NCBI RefSeq assembly: GCF_051014685.1
Contig: NW_027478884.1
Location: forward strand, 342,021-406,020
Reading direction: 5' to 3'
DNA from: Ptiloglossa arizonensis
Taxonomy: Eukaryota > Arthropoda > Insecta > Hymenoptera > Colletidae
DNA: 64,000 nt
Shown: positions 11,401 through 23,759 of the stretch, in pieces
Numbering within the stretch: position 1 is the stretch's first letter
Layout of the letters: each line of letters opens with the position of its first letter
Program-made: the position numbers and the translations under genes
The notes under the pieces: model-generated
What the model saw: the letters and a program-made list of their open reading frames with translations, nothing else
Database searches by the model: none
Told to the model about the DNA's origin: nothing

Positions 11401-14400
11401 TACTTTCAGATGCAATAGGAATTTTTGGGTTAGGTCAATCCGTTCGCGAGATATGGGAGTTTGAAGCCAAGAAATGGTTGAGAAGGCAAAAAATTTTTCG
11501 CAATTCTGCTGCTCCAAAGGCTTAACCAGAATGGCCTAGGGAAAAAATACACATACCGTTGTAATCGGGCGAGTTTCTACTTTCAGACGCAACAGGAATT
11601 TTTTGGTTAGGTCAACCGTTCGCGAGATATGGGAGTTTGAATCCAAGAAATGGATGAGAAGGCAAAAAATTTTTCGCAATTCTGCTGCTCCAAACGCTTA
11701 ACCAGAATGGCCTAGGGAAAAAATACACATGCCGTTGTAATCGGCCTAGTTTCTACTTTCAGATGCAATAGGAATTTTTGGGTTAGGTCAATCCGTTCGC
11801 GAGATATGGGAGTTTGAAGCTGAGAAATGATTGAGAAGGCAAAAAATTTTTCGCAATTTTGCTGCTCCAAACGTTTAACCAGAATGGCCTAGGGAAAAAA
11901 TACACATACCGTGGTAATCAGGCGTGTTTCTACTTTCAGACGCAACAGGAATTTTTGGGTTAGGTCAATCCGTTCGCGAGATATGGGAGTTTGAATCCAA
12001 GAAATGGTTGAGAAGGCAAAAAATTTTACGCAATTCTGCTGCTCCAAAGGCTTAACCAGAATGGCCTAGGGAAAAAATACACATACCGTTGTAATCGGGC
12101 GAGTTTCTACATTCAGACGCAACAGGAATTTTTGGATTAGGTCAACCCGTTCGCGAGATATGGGAGTTTGAATCCAAGAAATGGATGAGAAGGCAAAAAA
12201 TTTTTCGCAATTCTGCTGCTCCAAACGCTTAACCAGAATGGCCTAGGGAAAAAATACACATGCCGTTGTAATCGGCCTAGTTTCTACTTTCAGATGCAAT
12301 AGGAATTTTTGGGTTAGGTCAATCCGTTCGCGAGATATGGGAGTTTGAAGCTGAGAAATGATTGAGAAGGCAAAAAATTTTTCGCAATTCTGCTGCTCCA
12401 AACGCTTAACCAGAATGGCCTAGGGAAAAAATACACATGCCGTTGTAATCGGCCTAGTTTCTACTTTCAGATGCAATAGGAATTTTTGGGTTAGGTCAAT
12501 CCGTTCGCGAGATATGGGAGTTTGAAGCTGAGAAATGATTGAGAAGGCAAAAAATTTTTCGCAATTCTGCTGCTCCAAACGTTTAACCAGAATTGCCTAG
12601 GGAAAAAATACACATACCGTTGTAATCGGGCGAGTTTCTACTTTCAGATGCAACAGGAATTTTTGGGTTAGGTCAATCCGTTCGCGAGATATGGGAGTTT
12701 GAAGCCAAGAAATGGTTGAGAAGGCAAAAAATTTTTCGCAATTCTGCTGCTCCAAACGCTTAACCAGAATTGCCTAGGGAGAAAATACACATACCGTTGT
12801 AATCGGGCTAGTTTCTACTTTCAGATGCAATAGGAATTTTTGGGTTTGGTCAATCCGTTCGCGAGATATGCGAGTTTGAAGCTAAGAAATGGTTGAAAAG
12901 ACAACAAATTTTTCGCAATTCTGCTGCTCCAAACGCTTAACCAGAATGGCCTAGGGAAAAAATACACACACCGTTGTAATCGGGCGAGTTTCTACTTTCA
13001 GATGGAATAGGAATTTTTGGGTTAGGTCAATCCGTTCGCGAGATATGGGAGTTTGAAGCCAAGAAATGGTTGAGAAGACAACAAATTTTTCGCAGTTCTG
13101 CTGTTCCAAACGCATAACCAGAATGGCCTAGGGAAAAACTACACATACCGCTGTAATCGGGCGAGTTTCTACTTTCAGATGCAATTGGAATTTTTGGGTT
13201 AGGTCAATCCGTTTGCGAGATATGGGAGTTTGAAGCCAAGAAATGGTTGAGAAGGCAAAAAATTTTTCGCAATTCTGCTGCTCCAAACGCTTAACCAGAA
13301 TGGCCTAGGGAAGAAATACACATACCGTGGTAATCAGGCGAGTTTCTACTTTCAGACGCAACAGGAATTTTTGGGTTAGGTCAATCCGTTCGCGAGATAT
13401 GGGAGTTTGAATCCAAGAAATGGTTGAGAAGGCAAAAAATTTTTCGCAATTCTGCTGCTCCAAACGCTTAACCAGAATGGCCTAGGGAAAAAATACACAT
13501 ACCGTTGTAATCGGGCGAGTTTCTACTTTCAGATGCAATAGGAATTTTTGGGTTAGGTCAATCCTTTCGCGAGATATGGGAGTTTGAAGCCAAGAAATGG
13601 TTCAGAAGGCAAAAAATTTATCGCAATTCTGCTAATCCAAACGCTTAACCAGAATGGCCTAGGGAGAAAATACACATACCGTTGTAATCGGGCTAGTTTC
13701 TACTTTCAGATGCAATAGGAATTTTTGGGTTAGTTCAATCCGTTCGCGAGATATGCGAGTTTGAAGCTAAGAAATGGTTGAGAAGACAACAAATTTTTCG
13801 CAATTCTGCTGCTCCAAACGCTTAACCAGAATGGCCTAGGGAAGAAATACGCATACAGTTGTAATCGGGCGAGTTTCTACTTTCAGACGCAGCAGGAATT
13901 TTTGGGTTTGGTCAATCCGTTCGCGAGTTATGGGAGTTTGAAGCCAAGAAATGGTTGAGAAGGCAAAAAATTTTTCGCATTTCTGCTGCTCCAAACGCTT
14001 AACCAGAGTGGCCTAGGGAAAAAATACACATACCGTTGTAATCGGGCGAGCTTCTACTTTCAGATGCAATAGGAATTTTTGGATTAGGTCAATCCGTTCG
14101 CGAGATATGGGAGTTTGAAGCTAAGAAATGGTTGAGAAGACAACAAATTTTTCGCACTTCTGCTGCTCCAAACGCATAACCAGAATGGCCTAGGGATGAA
14201 ATACACATACCGTTGTATTCGGGCGAGTTTCTACTTTCAGATGCAATAGGAATTTTTGGGTTAGGTCAATCCGTTCGCGAGATATGGGAGTTTGAAGCCA
14301 AGAAATGGTTGAGAAGGCAAAAAATTTTTCGCAATTCTGCTGCTCCAAACGCATAACCAGAATGGCCTAGGGAAGAAATACACATACCGTTGTATTCGGG

Positions 14401-15062
14401 CGAGTTTCTACTTTCAGATGCAATAGGAATTTTTGGGTTAGGTCAATCCGTTCGCGAGATATGGGAGTTTGAAGCCAAGAAATGGTTGAGAAGGCAAAAA
14501 ATTTTTCGCAATTCTGCTGCTCCAAACGCTTAACCAGAATGGCCTAGGGAAAAAATACACATACCGTCGTAATCGGGCGAGTTTCTACTTTCAGATGCAA
14601 TTGGAATTTTTGGGTTAGGTCAATCCGTTCGCGAGATATGGGAGTTTGAAGCCAAGAAATGGTTGAGAAGGCAAAAAATTTTTCGCAATTCTGCTGCTCC
14701 AAACGATTAACCAGAATGGCCTAGGGAAAAAATACACATACCGTTGAATTCGGGCCAGTTTCTACTTCCAGACGCTACAGGAATTATTGGGTTAGATCAA
14801 TCCGTTCGCGAGATATGGGAGTTTGAAGCCAAGAAATGGTTGAGAAGGCAAAAAATTTTTCGCAATTCTGCTGCTCCAAACGTATAACCAGAATGGCCTA
14901 GGGAAGAAATACACATACCGTTGTATTCGGGCGAGTTTCTACTTTCAGATGCAATAGGAATTTTTGGGTTAGGTCAATCCGTTCGCGAGATATGGGAGTT
15001 TGAAGCCAAGAAATGGTTGAGAAGGCAAAAAATTTTTCGCAATTCTGCTGCTCCAAACGCTT
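5483..15062 (+). repeat. Region A mosaic, about 54 monomers without a clean tandem HOR
   Basis: The same subtypes recur in shuffled short runs. The order P-S-T-U-V-W appears from about 7,780; a-b-c runs appear at about 6,010 and 6,900; and hybrids joining the front of subtype a to the rear of subtype b occur at 9,200-9,376 and 10,262-10,438. A 531-bp (three-monomer) duplication is marked by CCGTTGAATTC at 14,740 and 15,271. Several segments reappear in region C, with markers 7,631/26,738, 11,611/28,063 and 12,111/28,740. No unit is inverted, and nothing non-satellite is present. Confidence 0.75.
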
Positions 15063-17715
15063 AACCAGAATGGCCTAGGGAAAAAATACACATACCGTTG
15101 TAATCGGGCGAGTTTCTACTTTCAGATGCAATTGGAATTTTTGGGTTAGGTCAATCCGTTCGCGAGATATGGGAGTTTGAAGCCAAGAAATGGTTGAGAA
15201 GGCAAAAAATTTTTCGCAATTCTGCTGCTCCAAACGATTAACCAGAATGGCCTAGGGAAAAAATACACATACCGTTGAATTCGGGCCAGTTTCTACTTCC
15301 AGACGCTACAGGAATTATTGGGTTAGATCAATCCGTTCGCGAGATATGGGAGTTTGAAGCTAAGAAATGGTTGAGAAGACAACAAATTTTTCGCATTTCT
15401 GATGCTCCAAACGCATAACCAGAATGGCCTAGGGAAGAAATACACATACCGTTGTAATCGGGCGAGTTTCTACTTTCAGATGCAATTGGAATTTTTGGGT
15501 TAGGTCAATCCGCTCGCGAGATATGGGAGTTTGAAGCCAAGAAATGGTTGAGAAGGCAAAAAATTTTTCGCCATTCTGCTGCACCAAACGCTTATCCAGA
15601 ATGGCCTAGGGAAAAAATACACATACCGTTGTAATCGGGCGAGTTTCTACTTTCAGACGCAACAGGAATTTTTGGGTTAGGTCAATCCGTTCGCGAGATA
15701 TGGGAGTTTGAAGCCAAGAAATGGTTGAGAAGGCAAAAAATTTTTCGCAATTCTGCTGCTCCAAACGATTAACCAGAATGGCCTAGGGAAAAAATACACA
15801 TACCGTTGTATTCGGGCCAGTTTCTACTTCCAGACGCTACAGGAATTATTGGGTTAGGTCAATCCGTTCGCGAGATATGGGAGTTTGAAGCTAAGAAATG
15901 GTTGAGAAGACAACAAATTTTTCGCAGTTCTGCTGTTCCAAACGCATAACCAGAATGGCCTAGGGAAAAAATACACATACCGTTGTAATCGGGCGAGTTT
16001 CTACTTTCAGATGCAATTGGAATTTTTGGGTTAGGTCAATCCGTTCGCGAGATATGGGAGTTTGAAGCCAAGAAATGGTTGAGAAGGCAAAAAATTTTTC
16101 GCCATTCTGCTGCTCCAAACGCTTATCCAGAATGGCCTAGGGAAAAAATACACACCGTTGTAATCGGGCGAGTTTCTACTTTCAGATGCAATAGGAATTT
16201 TTGGGTTAGGTCAATCCGTTCGCGAGATATGGGAGTTTGAAGCCAAGAAATGGTTGAGAAGGCAAACAATTTTTCGCATTTCTGCTGCTCCAAACGCTTA
16301 ACCAGAATGGCCTAGGGAAAAAATACACATACCGTTGTAATCGGGCGAGTTTCTACTTTCAGATGCAATGGGAATTTTTGGGTTAGGTCAATCCGTTCGC
16401 GAGATATGGAAGTTTGAAGCCAAGAAATGGTTGAGAAGGCAAAAAATTTCTCGCAATTCTGCTGCTCCAAACGCTTCACAAGAATGGCCTAGGGAAAAAA
16501 TACACATACCGTTGTAATCGGGCGAGTTTCTACTTTCAGATGCAACAGGAATTTTTGGGTTAGGTCAATCCGTTCGCGAGATATGGGAGTTTGAAGCCAA
16601 GAAATGGTTGAGAAGGCAAAAAATTTTTCGCAATTCTGCTGCTCCAAACGCTTAACCAGAATGGCCTAGGGAGAAAATACACATACCGTTGTAATCGGGC
16701 TAGTTTCTACTTTCAGATGCAATAGGAACTTTTGGGTTAGGTCAATCCGTTCGCGAGATATGCGAGTTTGAAGCTAAGAAATGGTTGAAAAGACAACAAA
16801 TTTTTCGCAATTCTGCTGCTCCAAACGCTTAACCAGAATGGCCTAGGGAAAAAATACACACACCGTTGTAATCGGGCGAGATTCTACTTTCAGATGGAAT
16901 AGGAATTTTTGGGTTAGGTCAATCCGTTCGCGAGATATGGGAGTTTGAAGCCAAGAAATGGTTGAGAAGACAACAAATTTTTCGCAGTTCTGCTGTTCCA
17001 AACGCATAACCAGAATGGCCTAGGGAAAAACTACACATACCGCTGTAATCGGGCGAGTTTCTACTTTCGGATGCAATAGGAATTTTTGGGTTAGGTCAAT
17101 CCGTTCGCGAGATATGGGAGTTTGAAGCCAAGAAATGGTTGAGACGGCAAAAAATTTTTCGCAATTCTGCTGCTCCAAACGCTTAACCAGAATGGCCTAG
17201 GGAAAAAATACACATACCGTTGTAATCGGGCGAGTTTCTACTTTCAGATGCAATAGGAATTTTTGGGTTAGGTCAATCCGTTCGCGAGATATGGGAGTTT
17301 GAAGCTGAGAAATGATTGAGAAGGCAAAAAATTTTTCGCATTTCTGCTGCTCCAAACGCATAACCAGAATGGCCTAGGGAAGAAATACACATACCGTTGT
17401 AATCGGGCGAGTTTCTACTTTCAGACGCAACAGGAATTTTTGGGTTAGGTCAATCCGTTCGCGAGATATGGGAGTTTGAAGCCAAGAAATGGTTGAGAAG
17501 GCAAAAAATTTTTCGCAATTCTGCTGCTCCAAACGATTAACCAGAATGGCCTAGGGAAAAAATACACATACCGTTGTATTCGGGCCAGTTTCTACTTCCA
17601 GACGCTACAGGAATTATTGGGTTAGGTCAATCCGTTCGCGAGATATGGGAGTTTGAAGCTAAGAAATGGTTGAGAAGACAACAAATTTTTCGCAGTTCTG
17701 CTGTTCCAAACGCAT
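15063..17715 (+). repeat. 2,653-bp HOR of 15 monomers, copy 1
   Basis: CGCTCGCGAG at 15,511 and CCGTTGAATTC at 15,271 both recur exactly 2,653 bp later (18,164 and 17,924). The unit holds 15 monomers, including the eight-subtype block (15,748-17,161), and is two bases short of 15 x 177 because of the 175-bp R unit. Private changes shared with copy 2 include GGCAAACAATTT (near 16,265), AAATTTCTCGC (near 16,447) and TTTCGGATGC (near 17,066). By eye the two copies are nearly identical over their whole length, so the duplication is recent, or an assembly artefact. Confidence 0.88.
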
Positions 17716-20368
17716 AACCAGAATGGCCTAGGGAAAAAATACACATACCGTTGTAATCGGGCGAGTTTCTACTTTCAGATGCAATTGGAATTTTTGGGTT
17801 AGGTCAATCCGTTCGCGAGATATGGGAGTTTGAAGCCAAGAAATGGTTGAGAAGGCAAAAAATTTTTCGCAATTCTGCTGCTCCAAACGATTAACCAGAA
17901 TGGCCTAGGGAAAAAATACACATACCGTTGAATTCGGGCCAGTTTCTACTTCCAGACGCTACAGGAATTATTGGGTTAGATCAATCCGTTCGCGAGATAT
18001 GGGAGTTTGAAGCTAAGAAATGGTTGAGAAGACAACAAATTTTTCGCATTTCTGATGCTCCAAACGCATAACCAGAATGGCCTAGGGAAGAAATACACAT
18101 ACCGTTGTAATCGGGCGAGTTTCTACTTTCAGATGCAATTGGAATTTTTGGGTTAGGTCAATCCGCTCGCGAGATATGGGAGTTTGAAGCCAAGAAATGG
18201 TTGAGAAGGCAAAAAATTTTTCGCCATTCTGCTGCACCAAACGCTTATCCAGAATGGCCTAGGGAAAAAATACACATACCGTTGTAATCGGGCGAGTTTC
18301 TACTTTCAGACGCAACAGGAATTTTTGGGTTAGGTCAATCCGTTCGCGAGATATGGGAGTTTGAAGCCAAGAAATGGTTGAGAAGGCAAAAAATTTTTCG
18401 CAATTCTGCTGCTCCAAACGATTAACCAGAATGGCCTAGGGAAAAAATACACATACCGTTGTATTCGGGCCAGTTTCTACTTCCAGACGCTACAGGAATT
18501 ATTGGGTTAGGTCAATCCGTTCGCGAGATATGGGAGTTTGAAGCTAAGAAATGGTTGAGAAGACAACAAATTTTTCGCAGTTCTGCTGTTCCAAACGCAT
18601 AACCAGAATGGCCTAGGGAAAAAATACACATACCGTTGTAATCGGGCGAGTTTCTACTTTCAGATGCAATTGGAATTTTTGGGTTAGGTCAATCCGTTCG
18701 CGAGATATGGGAGTTTGAAGCCAAGAAATGGTTGAGAAGGCAAAAAATTTTTCGCCATTCTGCTGCTCCAAACGCTTATCCAGAATGGCCTAGGGAAAAA
18801 ATACACACCGTTGTAATCGGGCGAGTTTCTACTTTCAGATGCAATAGGAATTTTTGGGTTAGGTCAATCCGTTCGCGAGATATGGGAGTTTGAAGCCAAG
18901 AAATGGTTGAGAAGGCAAACAATTTTTCGCATTTCTGCTGCTCCAAACGCTTAACCAGAATGGCCTAGGGAAAAAATACACATACCGTTGTAATCGGGCG
19001 AGTTTCTACTTTCAGATGCAATGGGAATTTTTGGGTTAGGTCAATCCGTTCGCGAGATATGGAAGTTTGAAGCCAAGAAATGGTTGAGAAGGCAAAAAAT
19101 TTCTCGCAATTCTGCTGCTCCAAACGCTTCACAAGAATGGCCTAGGGAAAAAATACACATACCGTTGTAATCGGGCGAGTTTCTACTTTCAGATGCAACA
19201 GGAATTTTTGGGTTAGGTCAATCCGTTCGCGAGATATGGGAGTTTGAAGCCAAGAAATGGTTGAGAAGGCAAAAAATTTTTCGCAATTCTGCTGCTCCAA
19301 ACGCTTAACCAGAATGGCCTAGGGAGAAAATACACATACCGTTGTAATCGGGCTAGTTTCTACTTTCAGATGCAATAGGAACTTTTGGGTTAGGTCAATC
19401 CGTTCGCGAGATATGCGAGTTTGAAGCTAAGAAATGGTTGAAAAGACAACAAATTTTTCGCAATTCTGCTGCTCCAAACGCTTAACCAGAATGGCCTAGG
19501 GAAAAAATACACACACCGTTGTAATCGGGCGAGATTCTACTTTCAGATGGAATAGGAATTTTTGGGTTAGGTCAATCCGTTCGCGAGATATGGGAGTTTG
19601 AAGCCAAGAAATGGTTGAGAAGACAACAAATTTTTCGCAGTTCTGCTGTTCCAAACGCATAACCAGAATGGCCTAGGGAAAAACTACACATACCGCTGTA
19701 ATCGGGCGAGTTTCTACTTTCGGATGCAATAGGAATTTTTGGGTTAGGTCAATCCGTTCGCGAGATATGGGAGTTTGAAGCCAAGAAATGGTTGAGACGG
19801 CAAAAAATTTTTCGCAATTCTGCTGCTCCAAACGCTTAACCAGAATGGCCTAGGGAAAAAATACACATACCGTTGTAATCGGGCGAGTTTCTACTTTCAG
19901 ATGCAATAGGAATTTTTGGGTTAGGTCAATCCGTTCGCGAGATATGGGAGTTTGAAGCTGAGAAATGATTGAGAAGGCAAAAAATTTTTCGCATTTCTGC
20001 TGCTCCAAACGCATAACCAGAATGGCCTAGGGAAGAAATACACATACCGTTGTAATCGGGCGAGTTTCTACTTTCAGACGCAACAGGAATTTTTGGGTTA
20101 GGTCAATCCGTTCGCGAGATATGGGAGTTTGAAGCCAAGAAATGGTTGAGAAGGCAAAAAATTTTTCGCAATTCTGCTGCTCCAAACGATTAACCAGAAT
20201 GGCCTAGGGAAAAAATACACATACCGTTGTATTCGGGCCAGTTTCTACTTCCAGACGCTACAGGAATTATTGGGTTAGGTCAATCCGTTCGCGAGATATG
20301 GGAGTTTGAAGCTAAGAAATGGTTGAGAAGACAACAAATTTTTCGCAGTTCTGCTGTTCCAAACGCAT
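17716..20368 (+). repeat. 2,653-bp HOR of 15 monomers, copy 2
   Basis: This is a direct tandem copy of the preceding 2,653 bp with the same private changes at +2,653 (near 18,916, 19,100 and 19,719). Homology continues about 150 bp into a third unit, to roughly 20,520, where CGCCATTC replaces CGCAATTC and the order changes. The embedded eight-subtype block lies at 18,401-19,814. Confidence 0.88.
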
Positions 20369-21228
20369 AACCAGAATGGCCTAGGGAAAAAATACACATA
20401 CCGTTGTAATCGGGCGAGTTTCTACTTTCAGATGCAATTGGAATTTTTGGGTTAGGTCAATCCGTTCGCGAGATATGGGAGTTTGAAGCCAAGAAATGGT
20501 TGAGAAGGCAAAAAATTTTTCGCCATTCTGCTGCTCCAAACGCTTATCCAGAATGGCCTAGGGAAAAAATACACACCGTTGTAATCGGGCGAGTTTCTAC
20601 TTTCAGATGCAATAGGAATTTTTGGGTTAGGTCAATCCGTTCGCGAGATATGGGAGTTTGAAGCCAAGAAATGGTTGAGAAGGCAAAAAATTTTTCGCAT
20701 TTCTGCTGCTCCAAACGCTTAACCAGAATGGCCTAGGGAAAAAATACACATACCGTTGTAATCGGGCGAGTTTCTACTTTCAGATGCAATGGGAATTTTT
20801 GGGTTAGGTCAATCCGTTCGCGAGATATGGAAGTTTGAAGCCAAGAAATGGTTGAGAAGGCAAAAAATTTTTCGCAATTCTGCTGCTCCAAACGCTTCAC
20901 AAGAATGGCCTAGGGAAAAAATACACATACCGTTGTAATCGGGCGAGTTTCTACTTTCAGATGGAATAGGAATTTTTGGGTTAGGTCAATCCGTTCGCGA
21001 GATATGGGAGTTTGAAGCCAAGAAATGGTTGAGAAGACAACAAATTTTTCGCAGTTCTGCTGTTCCAAACGCATAACCAGAATGGCCTAGGGAAAAACTA
21101 CACATACCGCTGTAATCGGGCGAGTTTCTACTTTCAGATGCAATAGGAATTTTTGGGTTAGGTCAATCCGTTCGCGAGATATGGGAGTTTGAAGCCAAGA
21201 AATGGTTGAGACGGCAAAAAATTTTTCG
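20169..21228 (+). repeat. Six-monomer block P-Q-R-S-V-W lacking T and U
   Basis: This resembles the eight-subtype block but passes from the S unit (GCAATGGG, then GCTTCACAAG) directly to the V unit (GATGGAATAGG at 20,961), dropping T and U. The join falls in the sequence shared by all subtypes, as expected for unequal crossover between a monomer and its neighbour two units away. It marks the boundary between region B and the next mosaic. Confidence 0.75.
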
Positions 21229-22940
21229 CAATTCTGCTGCTCCAAACGCTTAACCAGAATGGCCTGGGGAAAAAATACACATACCGTTGTAATCGGGCGA
21301 GTTTCTACTTTCAGATGCAATAGGAATTTTTTGGTTAGGTCAATCCGTTCGCGAGATATGGGAGTTTGAAGCTAAGAAATGGTTGAGAAGACAACAAATT
21401 TTTCGCATTTCTGCTGCTCCAAACGCATAACCAGAATGGCCTAGGGAAGAAATACACATACCGTTGTATTCGGGCGAGTTTCTACTTTCAGATGCAATAG
21501 GAATTTTTGGGTTAGGTCAATCCGTTCGCGAGATATGGGAGTTTGAAGCCAAGAAATGGTTGAGAAGGCAAAAAATTTTTCGCAATTCTGCTGCTCCAAA
21601 GGCTTAACCAGAATGGCCTAGGGAAAAAATACACGTACCGTTGTAATCGGGCGAGTTTCTACTTTCAGACGCAACAGGAATTTTTTGGTTAGGTCAACCC
21701 GTTCGCGAGATATGGGAGTTTGAATCCAAGAAATGCATGAGAAGGCAAAAAATTTTTCGCAATTCTGCTGCTCCAAACGCTTAACCAGAAAGGCCTAGGG
21801 AAAAAATACACATGCCGTTGTAATCGGCCTAGTTTCTACTTTCAGATGCAATAGGAATTTTTGGGTTAGGTCAATCCGTTCGCGAGATATGGGAGTTTGA
21901 ATCTGAGAAATGATTGAGAAGGCAAAAAATTTTTCGCAATTCTGCTGCTCCAAACGTTTAACCAGAATTGCCTAGGGAAAAAATACACATACCGCTGTAA
22001 TCGGGCGAGATTCTACTTTGAGATGTAATAGGAATTTTTGGGTTAGGTCTATCCGTTTGCGAGATATGGGAGTTTGAAGCCAAGAAATGGTTGAGAAGGC
22101 AAAAAATTTTTCGCAATTCTGCTGCTCCAAACGCTTAACCAGAATGGCCTAGGGAAAAAATACACATACCGTGGTAATCAGGCGAGTTTCTACTTTCAGA
22201 CGCAACAGGAATTTTTGGGTTAGGTCAATCCGTTCGCGAGATATGGGAGTTTGAATCCAAGAAATGGTTGAGAAGGCAAAAAATTTTACGCAATTCTGCT
22301 GCTCCAAAGGCTTAACCAGAATGGCCTAGGGAAAAAATACACATACCGTTGTAATCGGGCGAGTTTCTACTTTCAGACGCAACAGGAATTTTTGGGTTAG
22401 GTCAACCCGTTCGCGAGATATGGGAGTTTGAATCCAAGAAATGGATGAGAAGGCAAAAAATTTTTCGCAATTCTGCTGCTCCAAACGCTTAACCAGAATG
22501 GCCTAGGGAAAAAATACACTTGCCGTTGTAATCGGCCTAGTTTCTACTTTCAGATGCAATAGGAATTTTTGGGTTATGTCAATCCGTTCGCGAGATATGG
22601 GAGTTTGAAGCTGAGAAATGATTGAGAAGGCAAAAAATTTTTCGCAATTCTGCTGCTCCAAACGTTTAACCAGAATTGCCTAGGGAAAAAATACACATAC
22701 CGCTGTAATCGGGCGAGATTCTACTTTGAGATGTAATAGGAATTTTTGGGTTAGGTCAATCCATTTGCGAGATATGGGAGTTTGAAGCCAAGAAATGGTT
22801 GAGAAGGCAAAAAATTTTTCGCAATTCTGCTGCTCCAAACGCTTAACCAGAATGGCCTAGGGAAAAAATACACATACCGTGGTAATCAGGCGAGTTTCTA
22901 CTTTCAGACGCAACAGGAATTTTTGGGTTAGGTCAATCCG
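20930..22940 (+). repeat. 2-kb segment repeated 2,830 bp downstream, first copy
   Basis: GATGGAATAGG at 20,961 and 23,791 and CAAGAAATGC at 21,727 and 24,557 are both 2,830 bp apart, which is 16 x 177 minus 2. The order of monomers matches between the two segments through about 22,940. This copy has several private substitutions, for example CCTGGGG near 21,264, TACACGTACC near 21,633, TACACTTGCC near 22,518 and CCATTTGCG near 22,762. It is therefore older or less homogenised than the 2,653-bp pair. Confidence 0.78.
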
Positions 22941-23759
22941 TTCGCGAGATATGGGAGTTTGAAGCTCAGAAATGATTGAGAAGGCAAAAAATTTTTCCAA
23001 TTCTGCTGCTCCAAACGTTTAACCAGAATGGCCTAGGGAAAAAATACACATACCGTTGTAATCGGGCGAGTTTCTACTTTCAGACGCAACAGGAATTTTT
23101 GGGTTAGGTCAATCCGTTCGCGAGATATGGGAGTTTGAAGCCAAGAAATGGTTGAGAAGGCAAAAAATTTTTCGCAATTCTGCTGCTCCAAAGGATTAAC
23201 CAGAATGGCCTAGGGAAAAAAAAACATACCGTTGTATTCGGGCCAGTTTCTACTTCCAGACGCTACAGGAATTATTGGGTTAGGTCAATCCGTTCGCGAG
23301 ATATGGGAGTTTGAAGCTAAGAAATGGTTGAGAAGACAACAAATTTTTCGCAGTTCTGCTGTTCCAAACGCATAACCAGAATGGCCTAGGGAAAAAATAC
23401 ACATACCGTTGTAATCGGGCGAGTTTCTACTTTCAGATGCAACAGGAATTTTTGGGTTAGGTCAATCCGTTCGCGAGATATGGGAGTTTGAAGCCAAGAA
23501 ATGGTTGAGAAGGCAACAAATTTTTCGCAATTCTGCTGCTCCAAACGCTTAACCAGAATGGCCTAGGGAGAAAATACACATACCGTTGTAATCGGGCTAG
23601 TTTCTACTTTCAGATGCAATAGGAATTTTTGGGTTAGGTCAATCCGTTCGCGAGATATGCGAGTTTGAAGCTAAGAAATGGTTGAAAAGACAACAAATTT
23701 TTCGCAATTCTGCTGCTCCAAACGCTTAACCAGAGTGGCCTAGGGAAAAAATACACACA
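22941..23759 (+). repeat. Spacer monomers between the two 2,830-bp-spaced copies
   Basis: About five satellite units separate the two copies. They include a unit lacking CG in the T-run (TTTTTCCAATTC near 22,995) and the A9 run near 23,215, both shared with about 3,000-3,230. The offset between AGGGAAAAAAAAACATACC at 3,221 and 23,212 is 19,991 bp. This stretch is therefore more closely related to DNA 20 kb away than to its neighbours. Confidence 0.72.
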
